The notes: generated from the sequence alone by a model not told the origin. 64,000 nucleotides of DNA from Auraticoccus monumenti (GCF_900101785.1 NZ_LT629688.1:1426001-1490000); one strand, 5' to 3'. Positions 28,483-38,285 are shown, numbered from the stretch's first letter. Program-made: numbers and translations.

Positions 28483-29640
28483 TCATCCTGCCGTCACCGG
28501 CGTGGACGCGCTGCGCCCCGCGCCGTCCCCTCCGGACCCACCGGTGGCTCCGCTCCCGACGTCCGCGCGACGGTGGCCGACGTAGCCCCACACCGCCAGT
28601 GCCAGGGTGGGGCCCCAGAACCAGCAGGGGAACACCAGTGCCAGGTAGGCCGCCTCGGTGAGGTTCCCCTCCGGCACCGCGACCAGCATCGGCACGGCGG
28701 TGAAGCAGAGCACCGCGGCGACCAGCCCGCCGGGGGCGGCCGCTGCGGCCACCGGGACGCGCTGGCCGGCCAGCCGCGGCACCCAGCGGGGGAACACCTC
28801 GCCCCAGGGCCGGATCAGACCGAGGGTGAGGACGACGCCGAGCCAGGCCCCGCTGGACAGCAGCAGCCCCCACACCCGGGTGGTCAGGTCCAGGCCCTCG
28901 GGGACGAGTGCCGGGGACAGCAGGTCCGACGGCAGCAGCCAGGTCAGCCGGAGGAGGGCGTACGGCAGCGGGCCGCACGCTGCCGCCACCGTGATGGCCC
29001 TGCGGTGCCGCACGACCCAGGCGGTGGCCCGGGCGGCTCTCGGGGTGCCCGCGGCCGTGGCGGCCAGGGTGGCGGCCCAGCCGGCACCGGTCAGCAGGAG
29101 CAGCAGGACGACCAGCAGCCGCGAGCCCTGTGCGGCCAGTGCTGAGGTGAGCGTGACGGTCAGCGTCCCCAGCGCCTCCCGGGCGAGCACCGCTCCGACG
29201 ACGAGGGCGGCGAGGGCCGGGACGCCCACCACCCACCGGGCCACGGGGTAGCGACGCACCACCTGCAGCAGCAGCACGACGAGCACCGCGGGCATCGCCA
29301 TGGCGACCAGGTAGCCCGTGACCGCCAGCGTGCCCATGCTCTGCAGGAGCAGGCCGAAGCACAGCAGCTCCAGCACGCCCGCGACGGCCACGACCGGGCG
29401 TGGCAGCGCCCGGGCGAGGCCGGCGAGGCCGACCGCGACCCCCAGCAGGGCCGCGACGGTGTGGACGACGGTGGCCGTGGTGGTCCCGGCCAGGGAGGCG
29501 AGCCAGGCGTTCGACGGGTCGGCGTAGAAGCCGCCGCGGCCGGGCAGCAGCAGCCAGCCGAGCCCGAGGACGGCGGCGACGGCACTGGTCAGCGTGGCGG
29601 TCAGGAGAGCGTCGCGCCGGGTGCGGGTGAGGGGGTCCAT
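28483..29640 (-). CDS. Polytopic membrane protein heading the two-component operon
   Basis: The 385-residue protein has roughly ten hydrophobic segments and no recognised domain. It begins MDPLTRTRRDALLTATLTSAVAAVLGLGW and ends in a glycine/serine-rich tail. The ATG at 29640 has GGAAGG seven bases upstream; the longer frame to 29745 crosses a hairpin and is unlikely. With only 4 bp before the kinase gene it is probably in the same operon, and could be the sensed or regulated membrane component. Confidence 0.75.
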   Translation of the reverse strand: MDPLTRTRRDALLTATLTSAVAAVLGLGWLLLPGRGGFYADPSNAWLASLAGTTTATVVHTVAALLGVAVGLAGLARALPRPVVAVAGVLELLCFGLLLQSMGTLAVTGYLVAMAMPAVLVVLLLQVVRRYPVARWVVGVPALAALVVGAVLAREALGTLTVTLTSALAAQGSRLLVVLLLLLTGAGWAATLAATAAGTPRAARATAWVVRHRRAITVAAACGPLPYALLRLTWLLPSDLLSPALVPEGLDLTTRVWGLLLSSGAWLGVVLTLGLIRPWGEVFPRWVPRLAGQRVPVAAAAAPGGLVAAVLCFTAVPMLVAVPEGNLTEAAYLALVFPCWFWGPTLALAVWGYVGHRRADVGSGATGGSGGDGAGRSASTPVTAG

Positions 29641-29698
29641 GGTGATCCTTCCGGGAGGGAACCGATGTCCACCACGCTCCCCGGACCCGTCCGGCACC

Positions 29699-29720
29699 AC
29701 CTCCCCCGTGCGGGGGAGGT
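29699..29720 (-). terminator. Hairpin upstream of the two-component operon
   Basis: ACCTCCCCC-GTGC-GGGGGAGGT is a perfect 9-bp stem with a 4-nt loop, between the epimerase stop and the membrane-protein start. It fits a terminator for the minus-strand epimerase transcript. A weaker hairpin, GACGGGCT-G-AGCCCGTC (29762-29778), lies just before it in the direction of transcription. Confidence 0.55.
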
Positions 29721-29893
29721 CCGCTGCCCAGCGGGTGAGATCCACCGCCGCGCGGCGCGCAGACGGGCTGAGCCCGTCGGTTCCTGCGTCCCAGCGCCCG
29801 TCAGTCCCCAGACAGCCCTCTCAGGTCACCAGGAGCAGGTTCTGGCGGGATCCGGGCCCGCTCCGGGCCACGGTCGTGCTGCGGGCGGGAGGC

Positions 29894-30775
29894 TCAGTCG
29901 AGGTCGCGCCAGGAGTGCCGGGGCTCCCAGCCGATGACCTCGCGGGCCCGGTCGATGGCGAAGGCGCCGCCGGCCGACGGGCCGCCGGGGGAACGGCGCA
30001 CGTGCGGGGCGTGGGCGGACAGCAGCGCGTCGAGGGTCTCGTCGGCCAGCAGGTCCGCAGCCACCACGTTGAGCACGGCGAACCCGTACGGGCGGCGCTG
30101 CGCGGTCTCCACCGCCAGCCGGCAGGCTCGGGCGGCGTCGCGGAGGTCGACGTAGCCCCACATCTGGCGGAGCTCCTCGGGCCAGTCCCGCGGTCCGCCG
30201 CGCTGGGCGGTCATCCGCTCCCGCTGCTCCTCGGCGGTGGCGATCCAGTGGAACCGCAGCGCCGCCACCGAGAGGTCGGGGTGCCGGCGGCAGAACATCG
30301 CCGCGATCTCCTCGCTCACCTGCTTGCTCAGCCCGTACTCCTCGGCGTTGCGCAGCGGGTGCTCCTCACGCACCGGGACCTCGTCGACCATGGTGGGCCG
30401 GGGGGACCAGGCCGTCACGTAGGCCGAGCCGCTCGAGGCGACCACCGCCCGACGCACCCCGGCCGCGGTGGCGACCTGCAGGGCGACGAAGGCCGCCTGG
30501 GTGTTGTCGCGGAACAGCTGGTGGGGTGGCAGCGAGCCGGGGCTGGGCACCGAGGCCAGCGCGACCAGGGCGGTGCACCCCTCGAGCGCCGCGGCCAGCC
30601 CGGGCACGTCGTCGCCCTCCAGCCGGACGAAGCGCGTGCCCGGGTCCTCCTCCGGCTGGCGCCGGTCGACGGCGACGACCTGGTGCCCGGCGTCGAGCAG
30701 GTCGGCCACGACGGCACGTCCGAGCTTGCCGGCCGCCCCGGTGACCAGGACCTGCTCCCGCGACACGTCGACCAC
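29894..30775 (-). CDS. NAD-dependent epimerase/dehydratase family protein
   Basis: The 293-residue protein is an extended short-chain dehydrogenase with the Rossmann motif VLVTGAAGKLGRAV at its start and the YxxxK pair in EEYGLSKQVSEEI. ASSGSAYVTAW supplies the catalytic serine region. Substrates in this family are usually nucleotide sugars, but the C-terminal part is generic, so the substrate is unknown. The GTG at 30775 lies 8 bp after the lipid-kinase stop; a GTG at 30766 is also possible. The two genes are likely cotranscribed. Confidence 0.83.
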   Translation of the reverse strand: MVDVSREQVLVTGAAGKLGRAVVADLLDAGHQVVAVDRRQPEEDPGTRFVRLEGDDVPGLAAALEGCTALVALASVPSPGSLPPHQLFRDNTQAAFVALQVATAAGVRRAVVASSGSAYVTAWSPRPTMVDEVPVREEHPLRNAEEYGLSKQVSEEIAAMFCRRHPDLSVAALRFHWIATAEEQRERMTAQRGGPRDWPEELRQMWGYVDLRDAARACRLAVETAQRRPYGFAVLNVVAADLLADETLDALLSAHAPHVRRSPGGPSAGGAFAIDRAREVIGWEPRHSWRDLD

Positions 30776-30783
30776 CGCTCGGC

Positions 30784-31935
30784 TCAGCGGGGGCCGGGCT
30801 CGTCGCCGGTCTCGGGGATCTCCGGCACCCGGACCGTCAGCCCCTCGTGGCGCATGTCGAGCTCGAAGGACTTCACCTCGCCGAAGCTGTCGCCGTCGAG
30901 CTCGATGGGCTCCGGCTCGCTCAGCACCACCGAGACCTTCTCCGCGGTCAGGTAGCGCAGCGCGCGGATCTGCTTCTCGGAGCCCTGGAGGCGGCGACCC
31001 ACCTCGGTGCCGTGCCGGATCGCGTTCTCCACCAGCACCTTGCTCCAGATCTGGAGCCAGCCGAACAGGCCCTTGGGGCGCAGCATCACGATGTCGAAGC
31101 GGCCGTCGGTGATGTCGGCCTCGGGCAGCAGCAGGATGTTGCCGGGCAGGCTGCCGCAGTTGCCGACCAGCAGGGTGTGGACGTTGCGCGTCCGGGCCTC
31201 GCCGCCGTCGATGCTGACCCGCAGCCGGATCCGGTTGCCACCGCGGGCGGCCTTGACCAGCGACTGCGCGTAGGCCAGCCAGCCGACCTTCTTCTTCAGC
31301 TCCTCGTCGGTCTGCTCGATCATCTGCGCGTCCAGCCCGAGCCCGGCCATCACCAGGAAGGCGTGCTCCTCCTGGCTGCCGTCGGCCCGGCGCATCCGGG
31401 CCACGCCGGCGTCGATGGTGCGGTCGTGACCGGCGAAGGCGGTGGCCACCGCGTCGGCCACGTCGTCCAGCTTCAGGTCGAGGTTGCGGGCCAGCAGGTT
31501 CCCCGTGCCCAGCGGGAGCAGGGCCAGCGAGACGTCGCTGCCCAGCAGCCCCTGCGCGACGGCGCGGATGGTGCCGTCGCCGCCGGCGGCCAGCACCATC
31601 TTCGCGCCCTGCGCGACGGCCTGCTCGGCCATCGCGATGCCGGGGTCCTCGGCGCTGGTCTCGATCCAGATCGTCTCGCCCCACTCGGCCTCCTGGGCCG
31701 CCGCCTCGACCGCGGCCTGCAGCACCTCCAGCTCGACCTTGGTCGGGTTGTAGATCACCGCGGCCTTCGGTGGCGGGGTGATGATCTCGGGGTCGGCCGC
31801 ACGCACCTCGGCCGCGGTCTGGGCCGCCGCCTCCTCGGGGGTGGTGTCGGTGCCCAGGTCGGCGCTGAGCGTGTCGGCGTCGGTCACCGACGGCTGCTCG
31901 CCCTCCGGCGCCCGCGTCGTCTCGGTCTCGGTCAT
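30784..31935 (-). CDS. Diacylglycerol kinase family lipid kinase (YegS/DgkB-like)
   Basis: The 383-residue protein phosphorylates a lipid, probably diacylglycerol or a related head group, on the inner face of the membrane. It has the catalytic AAGGDGTIRAVAQGL and LLPLGTGNLLARNL, plus the C-terminal beta domain ending ELDGDSFGEVKSFELDMRHEGLTVRVP. An acidic, Glu/Thr-rich extension of about 55 residues precedes the fold. Its start is uncertain between ATG 31935 and 31944. It is divergent from purC. Confidence 0.9.
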   Translation of the reverse strand: MTETETTRAPEGEQPSVTDADTLSADLGTDTTPEEAAAQTAAEVRAADPEIITPPPKAAVIYNPTKVELEVLQAAVEAAAQEAEWGETIWIETSAEDPGIAMAEQAVAQGAKMVLAAGGDGTIRAVAQGLLGSDVSLALLPLGTGNLLARNLDLKLDDVADAVATAFAGHDRTIDAGVARMRRADGSQEEHAFLVMAGLGLDAQMIEQTDEELKKKVGWLAYAQSLVKAARGGNRIRLRVSIDGGEARTRNVHTLLVGNCGSLPGNILLLPEADITDGRFDIVMLRPKGLFGWLQIWSKVLVENAIRHGTEVGRRLQGSEKQIRALRYLTAEKVSVVLSEPEPIELDGDSFGEVKSFELDMRHEGLTVRVPEIPETGDEPGPR

Positions 31936-31983
31936 GGGGCACATCCTCACAGACGGGGAGGGGTCACCCCACCCGCACGTCGC

Positions 31984-31989
31984 TAGGCT
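31984..31989 (+). promoter_or_regulatory. TAGGCT -10 box, leaderless purC promoter
   Basis: TAGGCT ends 6 bp before the purC GTG, indicating transcription starts at or beside the start codon. Confidence 0.55.
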
Positions 31990-31995
31990 TCGCCC

Positions 31996-32865
31996 GTGAG
32001 CCGCTTCGAGCTGGGACTGCCCCTGATCCACGCCGGCAAGGTGCGCGAGCTGTACGCCTTCATGGACCCGGCCGCGATGCTGATGGTGGCCAGCGACGCC
32101 ATCTCCGCCTACGACCACGTGCTCACCCCCGACATCCCCGACAAGGGCAAGGTGCTCACCCAGCTGTCGCTGTGGTGGTTCGAGCAGCTGGCCGACGTGG
32201 TGCCGAACCACGTGCTGAGCACCGACGTGCCGGACCGGGTCCGCGGCCGGGCCGTGGTGTGCGAGCGGCTGCGGATGATCCCGGTGGAGTGCGTGGTCCG
32301 TGGCTACCTGACCGGTTCGGGCTGGGCGGAGTACCAGCAGAGCCGCACCGTGTGCGGGATCGCCCTGCCCGACGGCCTCCGCGACGGGGACCGGCTTCCC
32401 GAGCCGATCTTCACCCCGGCCACCAAGGCACCGATGGGCGAGCACGACGAGAACGTCGACTTCGACACGGTGGTGGCCACCATCGGCGCCGAGCAGGCCG
32501 AGGCCGTCCGGGACCTCACCCTGGCCGTCTACGCCGCGGCCGAGCCGATCGCCCGCGAGCGGGGGATCATCCTGGCCGACACCAAGCTGGAGTTCGGCAC
32601 CCGTCCCGACGGCACCGTCGTGCTGGCCGACGAGGTTCTCACCCCCGACTCCTCGCGCTTCTGGGACGCCGCGCAGTGGCGACCGGGGGAGTCGCTGCCC
32701 TCCTTCGACAAGCAGTTCGTCCGCGACTGGTTGACGCGCGAGTCCGGATGGGACCGGGCGTCGGACACCCCGCCGCCGGCGCTGCCGCCGCACGTCGTCG
32801 CGGCCACCCGCGAGCGCTACCTGGAGGCGCTGCAGCGTCTCAGCGGGAGCGGTCTCGCCGGCTGA
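31996..32865 (+). CDS. purC: Phosphoribosylaminoimidazole-succinocarboxamide (SAICAR) synthase
   Basis: PurC adds aspartate to CAIR using ATP, the eighth step of purine synthesis. The 289-residue protein has HAGKVRELYAF at the start, MLMVASDAISAYDHVL, IPVECVVRGYLTGSGW, ADTKLEFG and LADEVLTPDSSRFWD. The GTG start lies 6 bp from a TAGGCT box. purS follows after 34 bp with its own -10 box. Confidence 0.96.
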   Translation: MSRFELGLPLIHAGKVRELYAFMDPAAMLMVASDAISAYDHVLTPDIPDKGKVLTQLSLWWFEQLADVVPNHVLSTDVPDRVRGRAVVCERLRMIPVECVVRGYLTGSGWAEYQQSRTVCGIALPDGLRDGDRLPEPIFTPATKAPMGEHDENVDFDTVVATIGAEQAEAVRDLTLAVYAAAEPIARERGIILADTKLEFGTRPDGTVVLADEVLTPDSSRFWDAAQWRPGESLPSFDKQFVRDWLTRESGWDRASDTPPPALPPHVVAATRERYLEALQRLSGSGLAG

Positions 32866-32886
32866 GCGTCCGTGCCGGGGTGCGGA

Positions 32887-32892
32887 TAGGAT
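32887..32892 (+). promoter_or_regulatory. TAGGAT -10 box, leaderless purS promoter
   Basis: TAGGAT ends 7 bp before the purS ATG, so purSQ can be transcribed apart from purC. Confidence 0.5.
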
Positions 32893-32899
32893 CGCGCCC

Positions 32900-33223
32900 A
32901 TGGCACGTGTGGTGGTGGAAGTGATGCCCAAGCCCGAGATCCTGGACCCGCAGGGCAAGGCGGTCACCGGGGCCCTGGCCCGGCTGGGCTTCGAGGGCAT
33001 GACGGTGCGTCAGGGCAAGCGGTTCGAGATCGAGGTCGACGGCGAGCTGGACGACGCCCGGCTGGCCCAGGTCCGCGACGCCGCCGAGCGGCTGCTGGCC
33101 AACACGGTCATCGAGGCGTTCGAGGTGCGCGCCGACGAGTCCGCCACGCCGGTCGTCGAGGCGGGGGAGGGCTCGCCCAGCGCGGCCGAGGTCGGCACCC
33201 CGACCGAGGACACCCAGCAGTGA
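32900..33223 (+). CDS. purS: FGAM synthase subunit PurS
   Basis: PurS is the small structural subunit that bridges PurQ and PurL in the three-part formylglycinamidine ribonucleotide (FGAM) synthase. The first 80 residues are the canonical fold: [39 protein letters not shown] and [12 protein letters not shown]. The 107-residue total is longer than usual because of an acidic, probably unstructured tail. Its stop overlaps the purQ GTG by 4 bp. Confidence 0.94.
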   Translation: MARVVVEVMPKPEILDPQGKAVTGALARLGFEGMTVRQGKRFEIEVDGELDDARLAQVRDAAERLLANTVIEAFEVRADESATPVVEAGEGSPSAAEVGTPTEDTQQ

Positions 33224-33969
33224 CCACGGCCACCTCCCCGGAGCAGGCCAGCACCACCGCCCCCGGCGGCACCGAGCGCACCGACGCCACCGGCGCCAGG
33301 ATCGGCGTCGTCACCTTCCCCGGCTCCCTGGACGACCACGACGCGCTGCGGGCCGTCCGGCTCACCGGCGCCGAGGCCGTCCCGCTCTGGCACGCGTCGC
33401 AGAGCCTGGAGGGCGTGGACGCGGTCATCCTCCCCGGCGGCTTCTCCTACGGGGACTACCTGCGGTGCGGGGCCATCGCCCGCTTCTCCCCGCTGATGGG
33501 GGAGCTGATCGAGGCCGCCGGGGACGGGATGCCGGTGCTCGGCATCTGCAACGGCTTCCAGATCCTCTGCGAGGCCCACCTGCTGCCCGGCGCGCTGATC
33601 CGCAACGACGTCCGCACCTTCGTCTGCCGCGACCAGCGGCTCCGCGTCGAGACCTCCGACACCGTCTGGACCCGCGACTTCCTGGCCGGTGAGGAGATCA
33701 CCATCGTGCTCAAGAACGGCGAGGGCGGCTACGTCGCCGACGCCGAGACGGTCGCCCGGCTCGAGGGCGAGGACCAGGTCGTCTTCCGCTACGTCGGGCC
33801 CAACCCCAACGGCTCGGTGCACGACATCGCCGGGATCACCAACGCCCGCGGCAACGTCGTCGGCCTGATGCCGCACCCCGAGCACAACGTGGAGACCCTG
33901 ACCTCCCCGTCGGTGGACGGGCGCCGGTTCTTCTCCAGCGTGATCGGGTTCGTCCAGACCCTGCGGTGA
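33220..33969 (+). CDS. purQ: FGAM synthase subunit PurQ (glutaminase)
   Basis: PurQ releases ammonia from glutamine for PurL. It has the class I glutamine amidotransferase triad, with the nucleophilic cysteine in [12 protein letters not shown] and the His-Glu pair in MPHPEHNVE, and the oxyanion region [19 protein letters not shown]. At 249 residues it is longer than the family because of an N-terminal extension of about 27 residues before [14 protein letters not shown]. The GTG overlaps the purS stop, and its own stop overlaps the next gene. purL is not adjacent but 8.5 kb away. Confidence 0.95.
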   Translation: MTTATSPEQASTTAPGGTERTDATGARIGVVTFPGSLDDHDALRAVRLTGAEAVPLWHASQSLEGVDAVILPGGFSYGDYLRCGAIARFSPLMGELIEAAGDGMPVLGICNGFQILCEAHLLPGALIRNDVRTFVCRDQRLRVETSDTVWTRDFLAGEEITIVLKNGEGGYVADAETVARLEGEDQVVFRYVGPNPNGSVHDIAGITNARGNVVGLMPHPEHNVETLTSPSVDGRRFFSSVIGFVQTLR

Positions 33970-35339
33970 CCCACACCGCAGCGCCACCCGACGCGCGGAC
34001 CCGTCGTGAGCGGGTCGTCGCCGCCGCGGTGGGGGCCCTGCTGCTCGTCGGCGTCCTGCTCGCCCCGCTGCTCGGTCCCGACGGCGTCCCGCTGGTCAGC
34101 CCGCCCGGCACCCCGCAGCGTCTGGTGGTGGTCGGCGTCCCCGGGCTCGGGGTCGGCGAGCTCGATCCCGCGCTGCTCGACGGCCGGCCGGCCGTGGTCG
34201 GCTCCGTGGCCACCGACACCGCGGTCAGCACCGGCGGGTGCGCGGCCGACGGCTGGGCCACCCTGTCCGCCGGCGCCCCGGCCAGCACCGGGCGCCGCTG
34301 CGCGGTGGGGGTCGACGAGCTGGGTGGGGTCACCGGCTGGCGCGAGGTGCAGGACGCGGCGGCCACCGCCGGCGCCACCCTCGGACGGCTGGGCGACTCC
34401 GGGTGCGTCGCCGCCGTCGGCTCGGCCGCCGCGCTGGGCGCCGCGCGCTCCGACGGCACGACCGCCGAGTGGTTGCCGGTGGCGGACTGGGTCTCCGGTG
34501 GCTACGCGAGCGCCTGCCCGGTGGTGCTGGTCGACGGCCAGGAGCTGTTCGGCAGCGAGCGCTCCGAGGCGGTGGCCGCCCTCGCCGACCAGCCCGGCAC
34601 CCAGGTCTGGGTGCTGGGGATCGGTCCGGGGGCGCTGCGCAGCGACTCCGCGCCCCGACCGTTCCTGGCCTTCGGTGATGGCCTGACCGAGGGGCGGCTG
34701 GTCGGAGCGGACGGTGGCGAGCCGCGCATCACCGACGTCGCCGGCACCCTCCGCTCCGTGGTCAGCGGCACCTCCGCGCTCGAGCTGCTGACGGTCCGGG
34801 CTGGGCAGGTGGGTGCGGTCGCGGCGACTGCGCTGGTCGAGCAGCAGGGGGCGCAGGGTCGGCGCGACGGCATCTGGGCCGGGCTGGTCGTGACCGGGTT
34901 GGCGCTGTCCGTCGTCGCCCTGCTCGGCGCCCGCAGCCGTCTGGTGCGAAGGCTGCGCCCCAGCTGGGCGGTGGCGCTGGCGGCACTGCCCGCGGGTCTC
35001 CAGCTGACCGGTCTCACGTGGTGGTGGCGGCTGCCGTCGGAGCCGCTCGCGGTCACCGGCGTCCTCGTCGGGACGGTGCTGGTCGCCCTGGCGGCACGGG
35101 CGCTCGCGACGCGGCTGGCCGCCCCGGCGTGGCTGATGGCCGCAGCGGTCTCCGCCGGCACGCTGCTCGCCACGATGCTGACCACCCTGCTGGCCGGTGC
35201 CTCCTTGCCCGGCGGTCTGCTGTCTCCGTCGCCCGGGCGAGCCGCCGAGCCGGCCTGGCTCCCGGCGGCCGCGGTGCTCGCGGTCACGGTGCTCGGGACG
35301 ACGGCCGGGCTCCTGCTCCGCCGCAGGCGTCACCCCTGA
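33966..35339 (+). CDS. Membrane protein with alkaline-phosphatase-like extracytoplasmic domain
   Basis: The 457-residue protein has one N-terminal membrane helix (about 18-36), an extracytoplasmic domain of about 250 residues, then five or so C-terminal helices. The domain starts [19 protein letters not shown] and includes [10 protein letters not shown], a pattern that recalls alkaline-phosphatase-superfamily sulfatase-like folds, although metal-ligand residues are not clearly in place. Function is unknown. Its GTG overlaps the purQ stop (GTGA), so it is coupled to purine genes by translation, though no purine role is evident. Confidence 0.75.
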   Translation: MTHTAAPPDARTRRERVVAAAVGALLLVGVLLAPLLGPDGVPLVSPPGTPQRLVVVGVPGLGVGELDPALLDGRPAVVGSVATDTAVSTGGCAADGWATLSAGAPASTGRRCAVGVDELGGVTGWREVQDAAATAGATLGRLGDSGCVAAVGSAAALGAARSDGTTAEWLPVADWVSGGYASACPVVLVDGQELFGSERSEAVAALADQPGTQVWVLGIGPGALRSDSAPRPFLAFGDGLTEGRLVGADGGEPRITDVAGTLRSVVSGTSALELLTVRAGQVGAVAATALVEQQGAQGRRDGIWAGLVVTGLALSVVALLGARSRLVRRLRPSWAVALAALPAGLQLTGLTWWWRLPSEPLAVTGVLVGTVLVALAARALATRLAAPAWLMAAAVSAGTLLATMLTTLLAGASLPGGLLSPSPGRAAEPAWLPAAAVLAVTVLGTTAGLLLRRRRHP

Positions 35340-35432
35340 GAACAGGCGGCAGCACCGCCCGGCGCCTCGCGACCTCGCCCGGATCCCGGTCCGTCGCCGC
35401 GCTCCTGCGGACGACGTCCGCGGGCGGTCGAC

Positions 35433-36839
35433 TCACTCCGGAGGCAACACCTTGCCCGGGTTGAGCACCCCGTGCGGGTCGAGGGCGGCCTTGACCGCGC
35501 GCTGCATCGCGAGCAGGGCGGGAGACTGCTCCCGCGCCAGGCCGTCCCGCTTGAGCAGACCCACCCCGTGCTCGCCGGTGACCGTGCCACCCAGGGCCAG
35601 GGCGTCGCTGATGATGTCGTCGAAGGCCAGCTCGGCGCGCTGCCGCGCACCCTCGTCGGAGGAGTCGACCACCAGCAGCGGGTGCAGGTTGCCGTCGCCG
35701 ATGTGGGCGATGTTGGCGATGGTGGTGCCGTGGCGCCGTCCGGTCGCCTCGATCCGGGCCAGCATCTCCGGCACCGCGGCGATCGGCACGCACACGTCCT
35801 CGGTCAGCACCGGCCCCAGCCGCTCCAGCGCCGGGTAGGCCAACCGCCTGGCCGCGAACAGCGCCTCGGCCTCGTCGGCGTCGGCCGAGACGTCGGCCCA
35901 GGTGGCGCCGGCGGCGGTGAAGCAGTCCCGCACCCGGACGGCCGTCTCGTCCCCGGCCGCCCCCGGGTCGTCGACGCGGGCCAGCAGGACCACCTCGGCC
36001 TCCAGCGAGAGGCCCATGTTCTTCCAGGCGTCCACCGCGGCCAGGCAGTGCCGGTCCACCAGCTCCAAGGCCGCCGGGACCAGACCCGCCTCCCAGACCC
36101 GCCGGGTGGCCTCGCCGGCGGCCACCACCGAGTCGAAGTAGCCGGCCACCGTGCGGGCCGGTGCGGGCAGCGGCCGCAGCCGCAGGATCGCCTCGGTCAC
36201 CACGGCCAGCGTGCCCTCCGACCCGACCACCAGGCTGGTCAGGTCGTAGCCGGCCACCCCCTTGGCGGTGGAGCGTCCGAGCCGGACCACCTCGCCGGTG
36301 CCGGTGACCACCTCCAGCCCGAGCACGTAGTCCCCGGTCACCCCGTACTTCACGCAGCACACCCCTCCGGCGTTGGTGGCGATGTTGCCGCCGATGGTGG
36401 ACCAGGGCGAGCTGGCCGGGTCCGGCGGGTACCAGAGCCCGTGCGCCGCCACCGCCGCGCGCAGGTGGTCGTTGACCACCCCGGGCCCCACCACGGCCAG
36501 CCGCTCGAGGGGGTCGATCCGGGTGATGGCGTCCATCCCGGACAGGTCGAGCACCAGCCCGCCGTCGACGGCGTTGGCCCCGCCGGACAGCCCGGTCCCG
36601 GCCCCGCGGGGGACCACCGGGACACCGTGCTCCACCGCCACCTGCACCACGGCGGCCACGTCGGCGGTGCTGCGCGCCCGGACCACGGCCAGCGGGCGCC
36701 CGACCGCGGCCCACTCCGCGTCGTCGTGGCTGAGCCCGGCCACCACGTCGGGATCGGTCACCAGCGCCCGGTCGGGCAGTCGGGCACGCAGCGCCTGCAG
36801 GACCACCTCGTCGTCGCGCTCTGCCGCCATGCCCGCCAT
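35433..36839 (-). CDS. FAD-linked oxidase (GlcD-like, VAO family)
   Basis: The 468-residue flavoprotein resembles glycolate oxidase GlcD and D-lactate dehydrogenases. It has the PP-loop VVPRGAGTGLSGGANAVDGGLVLDL, SPWSTIGGNIATNAGGVCCVKYG for FAD binding, and the C-terminal IAHIGDGNLHPLL and TGEHGVGLLKR blocks that hold metal and substrate. It has no fused iron-sulfur region. The start could be ATG 36839 or ATG 36830; neither has a clear ribosome site. Glycolate or D-lactate is the likeliest substrate. Confidence 0.92.
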   Translation of the reverse strand: MAGMAAERDDEVVLQALRARLPDRALVTDPDVVAGLSHDDAEWAAVGRPLAVVRARSTADVAAVVQVAVEHGVPVVPRGAGTGLSGGANAVDGGLVLDLSGMDAITRIDPLERLAVVGPGVVNDHLRAAVAAHGLWYPPDPASSPWSTIGGNIATNAGGVCCVKYGVTGDYVLGLEVVTGTGEVVRLGRSTAKGVAGYDLTSLVVGSEGTLAVVTEAILRLRPLPAPARTVAGYFDSVVAAGEATRRVWEAGLVPAALELVDRHCLAAVDAWKNMGLSLEAEVVLLARVDDPGAAGDETAVRVRDCFTAAGATWADVSADADEAEALFAARRLAYPALERLGPVLTEDVCVPIAAVPEMLARIEATGRRHGTTIANIAHIGDGNLHPLLVVDSSDEGARQRAELAFDDIISDALALGGTVTGEHGVGLLKRDGLAREQSPALLAMQRAVKAALDPHGVLNPGKVLPPE

Positions 36840-36927
36840 TGAACCAACCGCCCGGCGGGAGCACCGGACCGCCGGAGGACGTCGTTACGATCGGCCGGGT
36901 GACCTGGGCGAGGGCGGAGGTGGCGGC

Positions 36928-37776
36928 GTGAGCGGGGTGGTGCGCGAGCACGGGACCGTGGTGTCGGAGGGCCGGCGGCTGGCCGTCTGCGAGGTGGGTG
37001 ACCCCAACGGGCTGGTGGCCTGCTACCTGCACGGCACCGGCGGTTCCCGGCTGGAGGCCGCCGTCTACGCCGAGGCGGCCGGGCGCCACGGCGTCCGGCT
37101 GGTCTCCTGGGACCGCCCGGGAGCCGGGCGCACCCCCGACGACCCGGACCGCCGGCTCCTCGACGTGGTGACCGACGCCCGCTCGGTGGCGGCCGCCGTG
37201 GGGGCGGAGCGCCCGCCGGTGGTCGGGCTGTCCGGGGGTGGCAGCCACGTGCTGGCCCTCGCGACCGCCGCCGACGTCACCCGCGCGGCGGTGGCGATCA
37301 ACCCCGGGCCGCCCGCCGAGGACGACGTGCTCGCCCTGGTCCCGCCGGTCACGGCCCGTCTGATCGCCCTGGCCCGGGACCGTCCCCGGTGGTTCCGCCA
37401 GGTGGCCCGCCTGACCCAGAGCCGCGGCCGGCTGGGCCAGGCCCTGCAGCGCCGCCAGCTCGACCCGCTGGACCTCGAGGTCGTCCGCGACCCCGTGGTG
37501 GCCCCACGGCTGGAGGTCTCCGCAGAGGAGGGCCGGCTCCAGCCGGGCGCCTGGACCCGCGACGCCATGGTCATCTGGGGTCGGCCCTGGGGCTTCGACC
37601 CGGCCGCGCCGGCCGTCCCGCTGCACGTCTTCGCCGGGCGCAACGACCCCTTCGCCGGCTTCTCCCGCCACCTCGCCGACTCCGGGGCGGAGCTGCACCC
37701 CTTCGAGGGCGGCCACGTCTCGGGCTTCCTGCCGGCGGTGCTGGACGAGGTGATGGCGCTGGTCGCCCGGCTCTGA
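36928..37776 (+). CDS. Alpha/beta hydrolase
   Basis: The 282-residue protein has the alpha/beta-hydrolase core: the oxyanion motif LHGTGGSR, LVSWDRPGAGRTPDDPDRRLLD, and the nucleophile elbow GLSGGGSHV with its central serine. The closing histidine is in EGGHVSGF and the acid in AGRNDPF. The substrate is unknown. The GTG at 36928 fits the family N-terminus; the longer upstream frame runs antisense through the oxidase gene. Confidence 0.88.
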   Translation: MSGVVREHGTVVSEGRRLAVCEVGDPNGLVACYLHGTGGSRLEAAVYAEAAGRHGVRLVSWDRPGAGRTPDDPDRRLLDVVTDARSVAAAVGAERPPVVGLSGGGSHVLALATAADVTRAAVAINPGPPAEDDVLALVPPVTARLIALARDRPRWFRQVARLTQSRGRLGQALQRRQLDPLDLEVVRDPVVAPRLEVSAEEGRLQPGAWTRDAMVIWGRPWGFDPAAPAVPLHVFAGRNDPFAGFSRHLADSGAELHPFEGGHVSGFLPAVLDEVMALVARL

Positions 37777-37781
37777 GCGGC

Positions 37782-38285
37782 TCAGCCCAGGCTGGTCAGG
37801 CGCTCCTCGTAGTAGCCGACCATGGCCGGGTGGTAGTCGTCGAAGTCCGGCACCGCTGCGGAGGTGAGCGCGGCGCCGAACCGGTCGACGTAGTACTCCC
37901 AGCCCGGTCCGGTGTCCACGGCCTGGTCGGGCTCGGTCAGGTGCTGGACGAGCTCGACGGTGGTGACGCCGTCGGCCTCGCTGAGCCGCACCTCCAGGTC
38001 CCACTCGCCGTACTCGTCGACCATCCGCACGTGCAGGTGCTCCGGCGGGGTGCACGCCTCGATCTGGACCGTGGCCGTGGGGTCGCCCTCCTCGGCGGTC
38101 ATGGTCAGCTCGACGCTGCGGCCGGGCCCCGCCTCCCCGGTCCAGGGGCCCATCCAGCGGGCGGTGCGCTCGGGCTCGGTCAGGGCCGCCCAGACGTCGG
38201 CGACCGGGGCGCGGTGGGTGCGGGTGAGGACCAGGTCGGCACCGGTGGCGGTGCGGGTCAGCTGTCCGGTGGGGACGGGGTTCAT
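37782..38285 (-). CDS. SRPBCC / AHSA1-like protein, partner of ArsR gene 1
   Basis: The 167-residue protein has the START-like fold signature of the AHSA1 group: LTRTRTHRAPVADVWAALTEPERTARWMGPW near the start and GWEYYVDRF toward the end. Such proteins bind hydrophobic ligands or partner proteins; biochemical roles are rarely known. The ATG overlaps the ArsR stop by 4 bp (ATGA), so it is co-translated with the regulator. Confidence 0.87.
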   Translation of the reverse strand: MNPVPTGQLTRTATGADLVLTRTHRAPVADVWAALTEPERTARWMGPWTGEAGPGRSVELTMTAEEGDPTATVQIEACTPPEHLHVRMVDEYGEWDLEVRLSEADGVTTVELVQHLTEPDQAVDTGPGWEYYVDRFGAALTSAAVPDFDDYHPAMVGYYEERLTSLG

